Assembly (NCBI GenBank): GCA_963580455.1
Contig: OY756972.1
Span: 2,805,001-2,869,000, forward strand
DNA length: 64,000 bases
Direction of reading: 5' to 3'
From: Euonymus europaeus
Taxonomy: Eukaryota > Streptophyta > Magnoliopsida > Celastrales > Celastraceae
Part shown: in pieces, positions 36,601-47,760 of the stretch
Numbering within the stretch: position 1 is the first letter of the stretch
Layout: every line of letters begins with the position of its first letter
Notes under the pieces: model-generated
Told to the model about the DNA's origin: nothing
What the model saw: the letters and a program-made list of their open reading frames with translations, nothing else
Databases searched by the model: none
Program-made: the position numbers and the translations under genes

Positions 36601-38077
36601 TTTTTCACATATCACAGTCAATTTCCTTGCTTGAACTACGAGTTGAATGATCAAAAACATGAAATCCGAACTGCCGTCAAATATCAATAATACTTTGCTG
36701 CTAGCTAAACAAGTCAAGATTCAACTAATTCAAACATTAAATTGATCTGAACAAATCAATCGACACGGAGGCAAATGTATAGCAAGGGTTCCTGGGCCCA
36801 AAAAAACAAAGTTTCTGAGATGAATTCCCCAGAAAAATGGAAATTAAAAAACAAAAAATTAAACTTGTAAAGTACAATAACTCTTCTTTCCAAACACCAA
36901 AACCACATGCCAGGAGAAGAAAGAGGAAGGAATCATAACATTAACAGAAACATTCCACTGGATATGGGTCCATTTTATTCAGCACACCAACAAGGCAGTC
37001 TCCGGTCATATTCTTTAAAGTCAAAAGTCATGCAAATATACAGACAGACAAACACGCAAGTACTAAGTAGAAGGCATCACAAAAGTTACAATACATAGAA
37101 AGATAATAAGCTTTTAGCTCTGCATCTTAGCCTTGAAGCACTTCCGATGAGAATGCTGATGATTTCTGATACTCTCCAGCAATCAAAATATCCATTAAGA
37201 AATATTAACAGTTAAGTGACAAGTCTAGATTTTTACTAAGTCAACTATTGAATAATTTGAATTGATCTAAAATAAATTAATCCGAACAGAATCACATCAA
37301 AGATACAGGTGCATAACCAAAACAAAATAAATTTCCAAGATGAACTCCCTAACAAAACAAGAAGAGAATGTACATAAGCCTCACAAGTCACACCAGAATA
37401 GGGGGAAAGACTAGTAAAAATAAAAGAACATAACCAACGTAGCAACACAAAGCCCTTTTTCTTTGGAAAACACAACTACGGTACAAAATTAAATATAAAA
37501 AGATAACCAAAATAAAGCAAGAAAAAGATAATAAAGAATCGACCAACAATTAATGAAAGAGAAAGAGACCTCTAGCTCCGACAGTCAATGAAGAGTTGTT
37601 GTTCCAAACTGGAGCCCCAGAGTTTGTTGTCCAGAAGGGGGAATTGTAAGCACTTGATGGACGGTTCTGCATCATAAATAGGGGGGAAAAATCAGAGGTA
37701 TTGACATAGGAACAAAAAATAATATTAAATCTAGCTCATATCATATACTCAGTTCCTGAACGAAAATAATTAGTATCATCATTTTCTTTATCAATTATTT
37801 TCAAATAATCATTTGTTATCGTTGTCTGTTTTCCTTGGCTTTCTTAGAAACCAAGTATTTCAAAGAAACCGAATCAATACACGTATCACCGCTCATAAAA
37901 TCAAAAATCGAATCCCCGAAGCTAATCGCACAAATTCTAGAAGAAGCAAAAACAAAATCAGAACCGAAGAAGAGTTATTCTTATGAATTCAATCAAATGA
38001 ATCGAAAACGAAAACAAATCAAGCAAGCAAGACCACAATTTATAAATGATAGAGATCAGTACCCTGTAAGGATCCAT
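33678..38077 (-). CDS. CAT: Catalase, peroxisomal
   Basis: Eight exons on the minus strand: 38077-38063, 37666-37570, 36508-36231, 35736-34960, 34788-34699, 34287-34220, 34127-34034 and 33737-33678. They splice exactly to 492 residues, the usual plant catalase length. The enzyme converts hydrogen peroxide to water and oxygen in peroxisomes, using heme. Key residues are in their canonical places: distal His65 ([12 protein letters not shown]), Asn138 ([10 protein letters not shown]) and proximal heme ligand Tyr348 ([14 protein letters not shown]). The C-terminus ([16 protein letters not shown]) carries the internal QKL-type peroxisomal signal of plant catalases. The first exon encodes only MDPYR. 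A TATTTATTTAAAT stretch about 110 bases upstream of the ATG may be the TATA region. No defects are seen. Confidence 0.97.
36126..36183. repeat. 29-bp tandem duplication in a catalase intron
   Basis: TCCAATATG(T/C)TTAAGTGC units start at 36126 and 36155, and a partial third unit starts at 36184. Located in intron 3. Confidence 0.8.
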
Positions 38078-38286
38078 GGCGAGGAGTATGTGAAGATTTT
38101 GAGGAGAGTACGGAGGAGAAAATCAGAAAGAGAACCTCGGAACACACGCCCCTGTTTAGGCTTTGATGGGCTGGTTTTGGTCATTTAAATAAATAGCGGG
38201 TTCGTGGCTCGCGCTCATTACAGTCTAATCTACGCATAAAAGAACGCGATATATTGGTATGAATATCTCGTGACAAAAACAGAGAT

Positions 38287-39035
38287 AAATCGAATAAAAT
38301 TTATGTTTCACCTCAAATCCAGTTTTAATTTGAACAAATTTTTTATATTTTGATCAAAAATTTTAAGATATCTCTATCAAATTTACACCAAAATCAATTT
38401 TAGGTCTTATATTTTTTTTTAAAAATCGAATCAAATATTTATTCACATTAACAAAACACGTTTTTCAATACATTCATATCAACAAAATAAATTTCTCAAT
38501 ATACATTTATCGTCCCATTAAATTTGCAACATTGCAATTGCCCTAACCTTATCGTCAAAGTGACAACGGTAACGAGTAAAATTTTCTAAAGCATCAATGC
38601 ATATCCAAAAAAGAAATCCAGAATTATCGTGACGATTCTTGAGAGAATACTACAAATTTTTTATTTTTTTGGTGGAGCAAAAATAAGATAAGGGGTAGAG
38701 AAATAATATAATAATTAAGGACGTCATGTATCGATGGTTCCTTGTCCAATTTTTTGTTTTTTATGGAACCAAATCGTAAACCACTTACGAGAGAGCCGCT
38801 TTAATTCTGACACGTATCACCAAAGAGCCTTGGAACATGCGCTCTAGGATGAGAGAGTGGATCCAGATAATTTTGAATAACTATTTTTCTTCTTCTTTCA
38901 GATTAATATGGGGCTGTTGTAATCTTACCATAAAAGGCTGCAATATTAGGCCCACCATGAATTCCCAAAGCCCAAATAACTAGCCCAAAAGGCTAGCACC
39001 ACATCAGTAGTGTTGATAGGGTATGGTTATTTGCA
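38287..39035. repeat. Diverged intergenic duplication, left copy
   Basis: The segment with GAGCCTTGGAACATGCGCTC and TAGGCCCACCATGAATT recurs at 40944-41520 in the same orientation and order. The left copy contains about 170 extra bases (38391-38560) that match the CAATACA-type dispersed repeat. Confidence 0.85.
38391..38560 (+). repeat. Dispersed CAATACA-type repeat, copy 2
   Basis: Contains TTTTTCAATACATTCATATC and TCGTCCCATTAAATTTGCAA. It is present in the left intergenic duplicate but absent at the matching position of the right copy (about 41040), which indicates insertion or precise loss. Confidence 0.65.
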
Positions 39036-39439
39036 GTCAAAACTTTGCCAGCTACACCCAAAAAAATTCTAAAATGACAATTTTACACACACTCCACCCG
39101 TCAAAGTAAACCCATTCCCTCTCTTTCTCCTTCCCCAACTTTGTTTCCCCTTGGTGTGCATCATGGACGATGACAACAAGGTGGATTCCGATTATGGTGA
39201 CTTCACAGATGAGGATATTTTTGACATCCTTTTTCCTCTCTCTCCCCTTGCAAGGTGATGACATCTTGTCACTGATGGATGAGCTTGTTCAAGTCAATGC
39301 TGGTTAAAAGAATGTCAATTTTGGATGAGGCAACTTGCAATGGAAGGAGGGCTAGTTCTTTGTCAGCAGCCATTTCAACTTTCAATGTAGCTTCTATTCC
39401 AAATGAAGTTGCTAAGTGCAATTGCTAACGCATTTTTTC

Positions 39440-39785
39440 CTTCTCCATTAAAATCAATTTTGGGATTCACCTCCATTATACAAAAAATTCAAACAAAATA
39501 CTCATTCACATCATCAAAACATGTTTTTCAATACAATTACATCAGCAAAACACAAATTTATATACATTTTTCTCTTTCCCATTAACACAGCATCAACTCT
39601 TGCATTCCACCATCCATTCCTCAACAAAATTATACAAAAATTAATACTGGGTTCCACATCTTTTACAAAAAGTCAAGTCACATATACATCTACTTTATCA
39701 AAACACATCTTTCAATGCAGTCATATCATCAAAAATACACATTACATACATTATTCATTTCTCTCTAAAAATACACCATTGCAAG
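39440..39785 (+). repeat. Dispersed CAATACA-type repeat, copies 3 and 4 in tandem
   Basis: Two successive diverged units (about 39440-39600 and 39625-39785), each with ATCAAAACA(T/C), TTTCAAT(A/G)CA, ATCA(G/T)CAAAA and a C/T-rich CTCTTTCCC-like end. They lie inside the AP-1 gamma fragment. Confidence 0.65.
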
Positions 39786-39845
39786 TGTCTAAGCCTTTTG
39801 TAGTTCCTCTTGTAGATTTACTTGATCTTCAGAATATGCCCCTGT

Positions 39846-40507
39846 TAGAGATGTCAAAAATACCCCTGCTCGACGGTTATTCGCATAATCCATTCTAAAT
39901 CATACGGGTATGCTCCTTTAATTAACGATTCGGGTAACGGATACAAATATTTTCATAGGGAAAATAGTAGGTGGGTACGGGGATGAGTTTGTCGAAATCT
40001 AACCTGCCGCATACCCGTATATATTATTAATTATATATATGTATATTATTTATGATATATATGTTATTATTCTTATTATTATTTATAAAATTAACAATAA
40101 CAAATCAATAAAAAAAATCCATAGAAATAAATTTTTTGCGTATATTTAATTTTTTTAATAAACGTAAAATTAATTTATTTAATGGGTAATATACATAGTT
40201 ATGAAACTAGCATTGACCATGAATGATTTCATATATAAGTTACTATAATTTATGATACTTTCTCAAATAATTAAAGAAATATCTATAATTTTTTATTGAT
40301 TTAAGTTTTAAAATTTATTGTAATTTTTATAATTGTAGTTGGCGGGACAGGTAAATAAGCGGAGATTGCCCGCCCCAACGGGTACAGAGATGGGTCAAAA
40401 ATTAAAATAGCCATCGAATATTTTTATGGAGACGGATAAGAAAAAATTAACGATGATGGGATGAGATAAAGGGTATTGGCCTCAAAATTGGCCCGTTAAC
40501 ATCCCTA
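39846..40507. mobile_element. Nonautonomous hAT-type element (662 bp)
   Basis: The ends are TAGAGATGTCAA on the left and, inverted, TAGGGATGTTAA on the right. The flanks are GCCCCTGT (39838-39845) and GCCCCTGC (40508-40515), an 8-base target duplication with one change, the size typical of hAT transposition. The interior is AT-rich with no transposase. It splits the AP-1 gamma fragment. Confidence 0.78.
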
Positions 40508-40943
40508 GCCCCTGCACCTAGATCTTCCACTGGTGGTGATCTTCTTCGTGATCTTCTTGGCATCGATGTGCAACTCCTCTTGTAGATTTACTTGATCTTA
40601 CTTCAGATGATTCCCCTACAACTAGATCTTATGGTGGTGGTGATCTTCTTGGCATCGATTTATCACTAGCTCCTCTTGTATGTTTTATTTTTTAGAGTGT
40701 GGAGTGTGGCTGAACTTATTTAGAAAAACAAGTAAATGGACTATAGTTAGTTGTGGACTGTTTTTGAATTGAGGTGTGATTGAAAAAGTTTAGACTGCAA
40801 CTAGCCTTACCGTTGTTGATATTGATTAGGGTTCCATGTATTGCATTTTCATAAAGCATTTCTAAAATATTATGTTTGAATTGATTTATATATGAATAAG
40901 TAAATTAGAAAATAATTTAATTTAAATTTAGAATTTGGACAAT

Positions 40944-41520
40944 TAAATCAAATAGAATTTATGTTTGGCCTTCAATCCGACTTTACATTAAACAAATTTT
41001 TTATCTAATAAATTCAGTCATTCCTATCGGATAAAATTTTGACACCAATGGACTAGTGACAACGGTAACAAGTAAAATTGTCTAAAGCATCAATGCATAT
41101 CCAAAAAAAATATTCCAGATATGGGTGGTAATTTATCGTGAAGATTAGTGTTTTTTTTTTTTTTTTGTGGAGCAAAATAAGATAAGGGTAGAGAGGACGT
41201 CATGTATTGATGGTTCGTTATCATCCAATTTTTGGTGTTTTCGAGTAACCAAATCGTGAGCCACTTATGGGAGAGCCGCTATAATTCTGACACGTCATCA
41301 CAACAGAGCCTTGGAACATGCGCTCTAGGATGAGAGAGTGTATGTATCCAGATAATTTTGAATAACTATTTTGTGTTTTTTTTCTTCCTTCCAGATTAGT
41401 ATGGGCTTGTTGTAATCTGAGCATAAAAGCTGAAATATTAGGCCCACCATGAATTTACAAAGCCCGAAAGGCTAGGCCCGAACCAGTATTGTTGATAGAT
41501 TAGAGTTCCGAGATATTGCA
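40944..41520. repeat. Diverged intergenic duplication, right copy
   Basis: Second copy of 38287-39035 in the same orientation, lacking the inserted CAATACA-type repeat. Phrases such as AAAGCATCAATGCATATCCA and GGAACATGCGCTCTAGGATG are exact in both. Confidence 0.85.
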
Positions 41521-41720
41521 TTTCCCATGGTGGAACCTCCTTGGCTAGCCTACTCATGATCGTCATTTGCATTTTCATGCTGTTCAGGAAGAAAAAACTC
41601 ATACTGGAAAAAACATTTGAACCATAAACTTGATTCAGATATATGTAATAAGTCATGAACATATTTTTTTATTAAAATTTAATTTTACATGAAAAGAAAA
41701 AAGAATCAGAAGGTTTGAAT

Positions 41721-44700
41721 TCATATTTGCTCAGTCTTGCTCATTAGTTGTAAAAGAGCATTTGCTTTCCTCCTTGCTCTATCGGTTCCACTCTGGGTGA
41801 CCTCAACCAAGTGCTCATAAACACCAAACTGAAGTGCTGCAAGTACGAAAGACGAACTGCTCGATCCGAGTTCAAGGAGAACTGCAGTGGCACATTCCTT
41901 GTTCTTAGGTGTACCTTCTCTGGTGAATTCAACGAGAGTTTCAATAAAAGAAAACTGCCCCATCTCACGCCTTCCATCAGGATGTGAAGCAAGAAGTAAA
42001 AGAATAGAAAGGGCCTCATCTACCATTCCTAGATTCTTATCCTTAACAAGCTGAAGCAATGGAGGCACAATGCCTGAATCAATGGCTCTTTCCTTGTTTG
42101 CCAAGTTGAGAGACAAGGTAAAGAGTGCAGTTGCTGCATCTTTTCTGCCTCGCACTGTTCCATTCTTCAATAAATCCACCAAAGGAGGAATTCCATTTGA
42201 TAATCCCACAATTATGTTGTTTTCTTCGAGCGTCGATAGGCTAAACAGGGCTGCTGCAGAGTTCTCTCTAGCCTCAGTACTTCCATTCTGCAGAATTTGT
42301 ATAATTTCAGGAATAGCCCCTCCTTTCGCTATCAAATTCTTGTTAGCTTCATTGATTGATAGATTCAGCAATGCAGTCACGGCATGTTCTTGGATCTTTG
42401 AATCAGGATAAGATAAAAGTTGCGTTAAATATGGTACCGCGCCACTGCTGGCAATGAGTATTCTGTTCTCAGGATTTTCCTTGGAGAGAAGTCGGATCTT
42501 CTTCACTGCCTCTCTCTGCACTTCTAAGGTACTTGAGGATAGGTTCTCAGTCAACTTCAATATCTCCTCTTTGTTTTCATTGCAGTTGTTATCTGAGCAT
42601 GCTGGGTTATCCTTTCTTGGAAGCTTGAAATTGTGCTGTTCACACCATTGCATGATCAGGTTCTTGAGTGCAAAATTGGGCGCCAGCGATAAGTGAGCCA
42701 GAGCTTGCCCTGTCTTTGGACAAGTCCTATGGTTGGAATCGAACCATTCCTGTATGCCATCCCTCTCATACGTCTTTGGAACATTACAGGAAAATGAATT
42801 AGCATATTAATTCAAAGGAATTGGATAAGGGTGCATTTAGTTAGAAAGATATTTCTGAGACATTTTTTTCGTTCTTCCGGAATGAGATTTAGTTTGATAT
42901 TTGTGTTTTCTCCAGAAAATTCTTCTCGATTTTTCAGAAAACAAGAACATAAAAAAGATACCAAACCGGGTTTTCCATGGAAACCTATTCTTATCAAAAA
43001 TGAAAAGATAAAACAGTCAAACCCATCGCATTCTTACAAGTTCTACTACAAGCATAGAAAAAGAGTACCTGTCCACTTGCTATTATGACTGGGTCTGTCA
43101 TGATTTCTAGAGTGATTGGGCAGAGAAATTCATGAGGTATAATTAAAGATGGGACCTTCTCCAGCATTTTGGGTATGACAGGATGGTCAAGAACATCATC
43201 TGATATCTCCGTACCAACAATTTGTTTGAATTTGTTAAGAAGATCAATAATGTGTTGGATGCTCTCTGAAATTTGGCCTCCTTTTTTTACAAGATTCCGT
43301 ACAGCTATAGTTTCATTCTTGAGGTCTTCAACAGTGTTTAGTTCTAGCTTTTTCGCTAGCCTCTCTATAATGGCACTATCAGCATTTCGATCATTCTTTT
43401 TAGAGAACACCACAATCATATCCATTGCAAGCTCTATGTCCTGAGTATCGGTTCGCCTTTTCGCTCGTTGAAGATGTATTCGCATCAACTCAACCTGAAC
43501 GATGGTCAAAATCTTTCACAGAAATTGAATGGAACACAACACGCATAATCTTTGCGATTTTTTTTTATAAAGAACAAAAATTCGAATTATCCTATGTGAT
43601 AAATTACACATTTAATCTGGAAAAAAAAGAGGAGAGAATATAGCCAGGTAACAACAACATTTAGAGATACTTATGCGTCATTTGTTAAAACACACAATAT
43701 TGACATCATTAAGTGTCTTGATGGTATATACCTTATATTGCTTAATGTGGATGTAAAATACTCTCATTGCTCTGAGAAACATAGTTTTTGTCAAAAGAAA
43801 ACGCTTTTCCAGAGCGCAAATGCTGCATGGTTTTCATAGAGAGAGGCACACACAGTACACGTCAAAAATTTGAAGCCATCCTAACAAAGGAAAACAGAAG
43901 TCATCCATGCTGAGTTTATACTGCTTAATGAGGATGTAAAATACTCTCATTGCTCTGAGAAACGTAGTTTTTGTCAAAAGAAAATGTTTTTTATTCAGAG
44001 TGCAAATACTGCATGGTTTTCGCAGAGAGAGACACGGTATGCATAAAAAATTTGAAGCCGTCCTAACAAAGGAAAACACAAGTCATCCACGCCAACTTCA
44101 CGAGTTACAAAACGTACAGATTATGTATTGAAGCAAAGAAAAAGAAGTCATCCTTTACCAATCCTGTCGTTGCACGGCACATAAAGTGCTAGATATATAC
44201 AGTCTATGTTCCTTATTGGGGAGAAATGTGAAATGATGTACACACAATTACTGATGCCCATGTAGAAAAATTAACACCAAAGATTTTTTCCTTGGGACAA
44301 TGATAATAGTCATCGATAGCAGGGAAATACCTGTTCTTTCACTTCATCCGAGATCTCAAGCTCATCATATGGTAAGCCTTCCAGAGCTTGGCATAACTTA
44401 TCATGAACAGCATGAAATCGGATCATTGTAGCCTCACTCTCCACCGCCTGATCATACCGCAGAAAATTAAAAATCATAATTTTCCAATAATTGACATTGC
44501 AAAAGATAAATAAAAGAGAACTCAAAGGCCCCACCAAATAGATCTTGCTTCCTTCATTACAAGTTTTCAACAGTTTCTTTGCCATGAGTAGCGCCCTCTT
44601 TAGTTTCCTCAAACAATCAATACCAGTCTCTGAAATCGGGGAATCAAGGTCACGAATCTCATCCAAAAACGGCAACAAAAATTGAATTCTCCTAACCAGG

Positions 44701-44879
44701 CCATTGCACTCTCTCCTCTGTACTCTCCGATAGTCTCCAAGCTGTGCCACAGATTCAATCACACTTGATATCTCTTGAACCAAATCCACTTCCTCTTGCG
44801 GGCTCGATTCATATTCCCCATCAAAAATATCCTCTCCGCCTCCTCCTGTTTCTCCATCTCTCTCTCCGTCCATCACCAT
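41721..44879 (-). CDS. U-box/ARM-repeat E3 ubiquitin ligase (PUB, SPL11/PUB13-PUB14 type)
   Basis: Four exons on the minus strand: 44879-44535, 44447-44331, 43494-43069 and 42773-41721, giving 646 residues. Order of domains: a helical U-box N-terminal domain (about residues 15-240; [32 protein letters not shown]), a U-box at about 273-347 ([36 protein letters not shown]), then armadillo repeats to the end ([39 protein letters not shown]). The protein transfers ubiquitin from an E2 to substrates recognised by its ARM surface. Relatives act in immunity, cell death and development; the substrate here is unknown. The start codon at 44879 is the first in-frame ATG, and M3 is an alternative. Intron 2 holds a 183-bp duplication. 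Confidence 0.92.
43733..44097. repeat. About 183-bp tandem duplication in a PUB intron
   Basis: Units start at 43733 and 43916, are roughly 85-90 percent alike, and share GTAAAATACTCTCATTGCTC and TCCTAACAAAGGAAAACA. Located in intron 2 (43495-44330). Confidence 0.88.
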
Positions 44880-47221
44880 CTGCAAACTACGAAATCACCC
44901 CCAAAAAAGTTAGGGTTTCGGCATGCCAGGGATGAAAGGGAGAGAGGGACAGAGCGAAAGAGAATCGAGGGGATGGCGCAACCCCAGGCCTAGTTCCCAT
45001 GGATTTTCTGGTCATTGGTCTGTTTTCTTGGTGTCGTGAAATTGCACTGCGGGTTTCTCGGGTCTGTTTTGTTCGCGGTATTTTGGGTTACTAAGAAAAG
45101 GAAACAATTTGAAAGTTAGTTTCAAACGAGCGAATACGGTGGGCTGTAACCAAATAGTGGGTAAGATCTTGTAAATGGGCCCAAGTCTAGTTTTTGGTAG
45201 CCCAAAGCCCACAAGGGCCAAAACCCAGCTTTCTCTTCACTGCAATATTGCTGAGAAATTCCATCCATTACCTATTATGCATTCCACAAGGGAAATTGGT
45301 TCTGAATCAGTTAACATGGATGTTTACAAAATATTTATACTTTCAAGATTTTTAATTTGTTTAAAATTATGAGCGTATTTAATTGTTCATATTTTATTGA
45401 ACAAATAAATTCGAAAATAATCTAAATAGAATAACATTTTTGAGTTTGAATCCAAACTTATGTTTGGACCTGAATTTTGAACAATTTATGTCTAAACAAA
45501 CTTGATTTAGTGTGAATGAGAAAAATTCGATCAAATCGGATACATTTTGGTCACCTCCAGTATTCTACAAAGTTTACGGCAGAATATTTAATTTTTCAAT
45601 ATATTAAAAAAATTATTTTAAAATTCTTAGGCACCGCTGTAATTTGTAGTTTTTCCAGCACACATTGTCGGTGCCGTTCATATCATTAAAGACCGTAGTT
45701 GTCCCCACACAATAATCCCACACGCAAGCACGCACCTGACAACTTTGCTCTACACATATCTCAACCGTTAATATTTTTCGACTAATATTGACGGTGTTGA
45801 TTGTCAGTTGTGGGGATTAGTAAAAGTGGGACCAGATCTATGATGTCCCATTAAGCGTTAGAATTATTAACGGCAATGAAAGGACATATCCACGTGTCAC
45901 GGAATAAGCGAGAGGACGTCGAAGCTTGCTACGTGTAAAGGATAAAATAGTGTCATTGCGCTCTCTAGTGGCGAAGAGCGTATCCATTCTTCCTCCTTCT
46001 CACACTTCTAAAAATTCATCGAACTTACATGCCTGCACAATAATAATCCACAAATAATGAAGGTCGGGCAAATAATTCACCTTTTATTCTTATATGAACT
46101 TACACTTTTAAAAATCTATCGAGTTTGAACAGGGTCGGACATTGCTGTTGGGGTGAATTCTACTCAAACAATTATGCTTCGATCCGATCCGTTCAAAAGT
46201 TTGGTGACTCCCAAAATGATATTATTTATAAAATTTAATTACAATGATTCATCGTCCACATGCATGAATACTTTTATTTCACTACAAGCAAATAAAGAAT
46301 AAAAATAAAATCTCTTTAAAGAAAATACGTACATATGTAAGAAAATTCAATTTCGGATGTGTATGTTTATAAATCAAAATTCAAAAAGTTTTATAAATTC
46401 AGATTTCTTAGCATCCTTGATTTAGTCATTGTCAAAACAAGAATAAAAATAAAAATAAAAATCGTATTCATTTTAACCAAGAGAGACAGGAACATATACA
46501 CTCATATATTTTTAAAATTGCAAATGAAAACATTTGGTAAATATAAGTATATATATTTTTAAATAAAAAAAAAACCTACACTGGGCTGTAGTCACCCCTC
46601 CCTCCGCCCCTGAGTCCAAGTGCCATTACACAAATCATACTTTATCAGATAAATATGTGTAAAATTTATGTGCGAACTAACACTTCTAGAAATGATTAGG
46701 CCCTTGTGAAAGAATATAACTATCATAATGTGGCATACAAATAATAATAATCTCTTTAAAGAAAATGATTTTATGGGTTGATGTTGCTTGTAAAATTAAT
46801 CAAGCATGGTTCAAATTCATTAAATGGATTCAAATTGCTTCTACATTGTATGTTGCTTGAACAAAACATGCGATTATCTTACCCAACAATCATTAAAATG
46901 ACTCTAAGTATTATGTTATCGACACATAATAGATATTTCGAAGCATTTTCAAGATGGAATTATGGACTATTTAAGTAGTTAACTTGGAGGGAGAGATTAG
47001 GAATTCGGCCTTTATTCTATATATATGGAAGGGATTTTGTTGTTTATCCAAAAATAATTAATTAAGGGATCGTTTACCCTTAGCCCTTATTTGTACTTAA
47101 TTTAGGGATCATTAACCCTAAACCCATATTAGATTTAAATGCAACCAACCCTTTATTGGTGTGTATAGAAAAAGAATATATTGACATAATAAGAGGCTGA
47201 TTTTGAAAACACATGCTGAGG
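44880..47221. other. Intergenic between PUB and cyclin B2
   Basis: Adjacent to the PUB gene is its promoter (an AGGGTTT motif near 44911). Near 45380-45560 there is AT-rich sequence resembling the interior of the hAT-like candidate at 55321-55661. A second hAT-like candidate sits at 46130-46612. No gene is seen. Confidence 0.5.
46130..46612. mobile_element. Possible hAT-like element
   Basis: The left end CAGGGTCGGACATTG and the inverted right end CAGGGGCGGAGGGAG share a CAGGG-CGGA start, and both run into GGGGTGA. The flanking 8-mers AGTTTGAA and AGTCCAAG do not match well, so this is tentative. Confidence 0.35.
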
Positions 47222-47304
47222 TAACCGTTAAGGGCATTCTTAGAAGGGACGCGAACTTTTCAATCTGAACGAGATCCAACGGCTACAATTTACTAGCCGT
47301 TAGT
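47222..47304. promoter_or_regulatory. M-phase-specific activator (MSA) element cluster
   Basis: TCCAACGGCTA at 47275-47285 fits the plant MSA consensus YCYAACGGYYA exactly. ACTAACGGCTA (minus strand, 47304-47294) and CTTAACGGTTA (minus strand, 47232-47222) each differ from it at one position. They lie 460-540 bases upstream of the cyclin B2 ATG. MSA elements are bound by three-repeat MYB (MYB3R) factors that time mitotic genes to G2/M, so these sites probably drive this cyclin. Confidence 0.78.
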
Positions 47305-47760
47305 TTCAAAAATAAAATAAAAATGGCCGTAGGGTATTTGCGGACATATATCCGCTGTTTCCGTCTCGATTGCGGATATACGGTTCGTCACTGCGAAAGA
47401 GAGAGAGAAAGGAGAAACAGTGAGAAGATAGCGAGAGAGAGATAGATCACACTCCACTGCTGGATTCAATGGAATTCTTTTGAGTGGTTATCTCTCTCTT
47501 GGGGTTTTGGTTTTTTGACGATCGACGAAAGAGGGGCACACCGGAGCCTTATTGGGTGTTGGTCGGAAGTTCACATAATCGGTTAAGAAATCCTGAGGAG
47601 ATTCTTGAATTGCTAGGTGGGTTTTTCGTTTTCATGTTCTGGGTCTTTGTATTTGATCTTTTTTCTTGATTGGGTATTTCGTGTTTCTTGCAATTTGATA
47701 CGCTTTTCGAGGTTTCTGACTGAAGGCGTTTCATGGGTTTATATCTCAGACTGCAGAGAT

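Larger units (their letters stand above)
39283..40690 (+). pseudogene. Shredded AP-1 gamma-adaptin (hinge region) gene fragment
   Basis: Three separated pieces translate in order to the hinge of plant AP-1 complex subunit gamma. Piece one (39283-39413) has KRMSILDEATCNGRRASSLS and ends IPNEVAK. Piece two (39787-39845) has PLVDLLDL. Piece three (40508-40690) has SSTGGDLLRDLLGID, then a second APLVDLLDLTSDD and GGGDLLGIDLS. The middle is interrupted by A+T-rich repeat DNA (39414-39786) and a hAT element (39846-40507). The PLVDLLDL unit occurs twice, so part of the fragment is also duplicated. The real protein is a clathrin-adaptor large chain of the trans-Golgi network; this remnant lacks its trunk and ear and cannot function. 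It may have been carried here by a transposon. Confidence 0.7.

Noticed and set aside
39169..39264. Short acidic open frame starting MDDDNKVDSD
   Set aside because: Only 31 codons, inside repeat-rich DNA just upstream of the AP-1 gamma relic, with no family resemblance.
38287..41520. Direct repeats read as LTRs of a retrotransposon
   Set aside because: The repeats do not begin TG and end CA, no primer-binding site, polypurine tract or gag-pol is present, and they differ by an inserted repeat. A segmental duplication explains them better.
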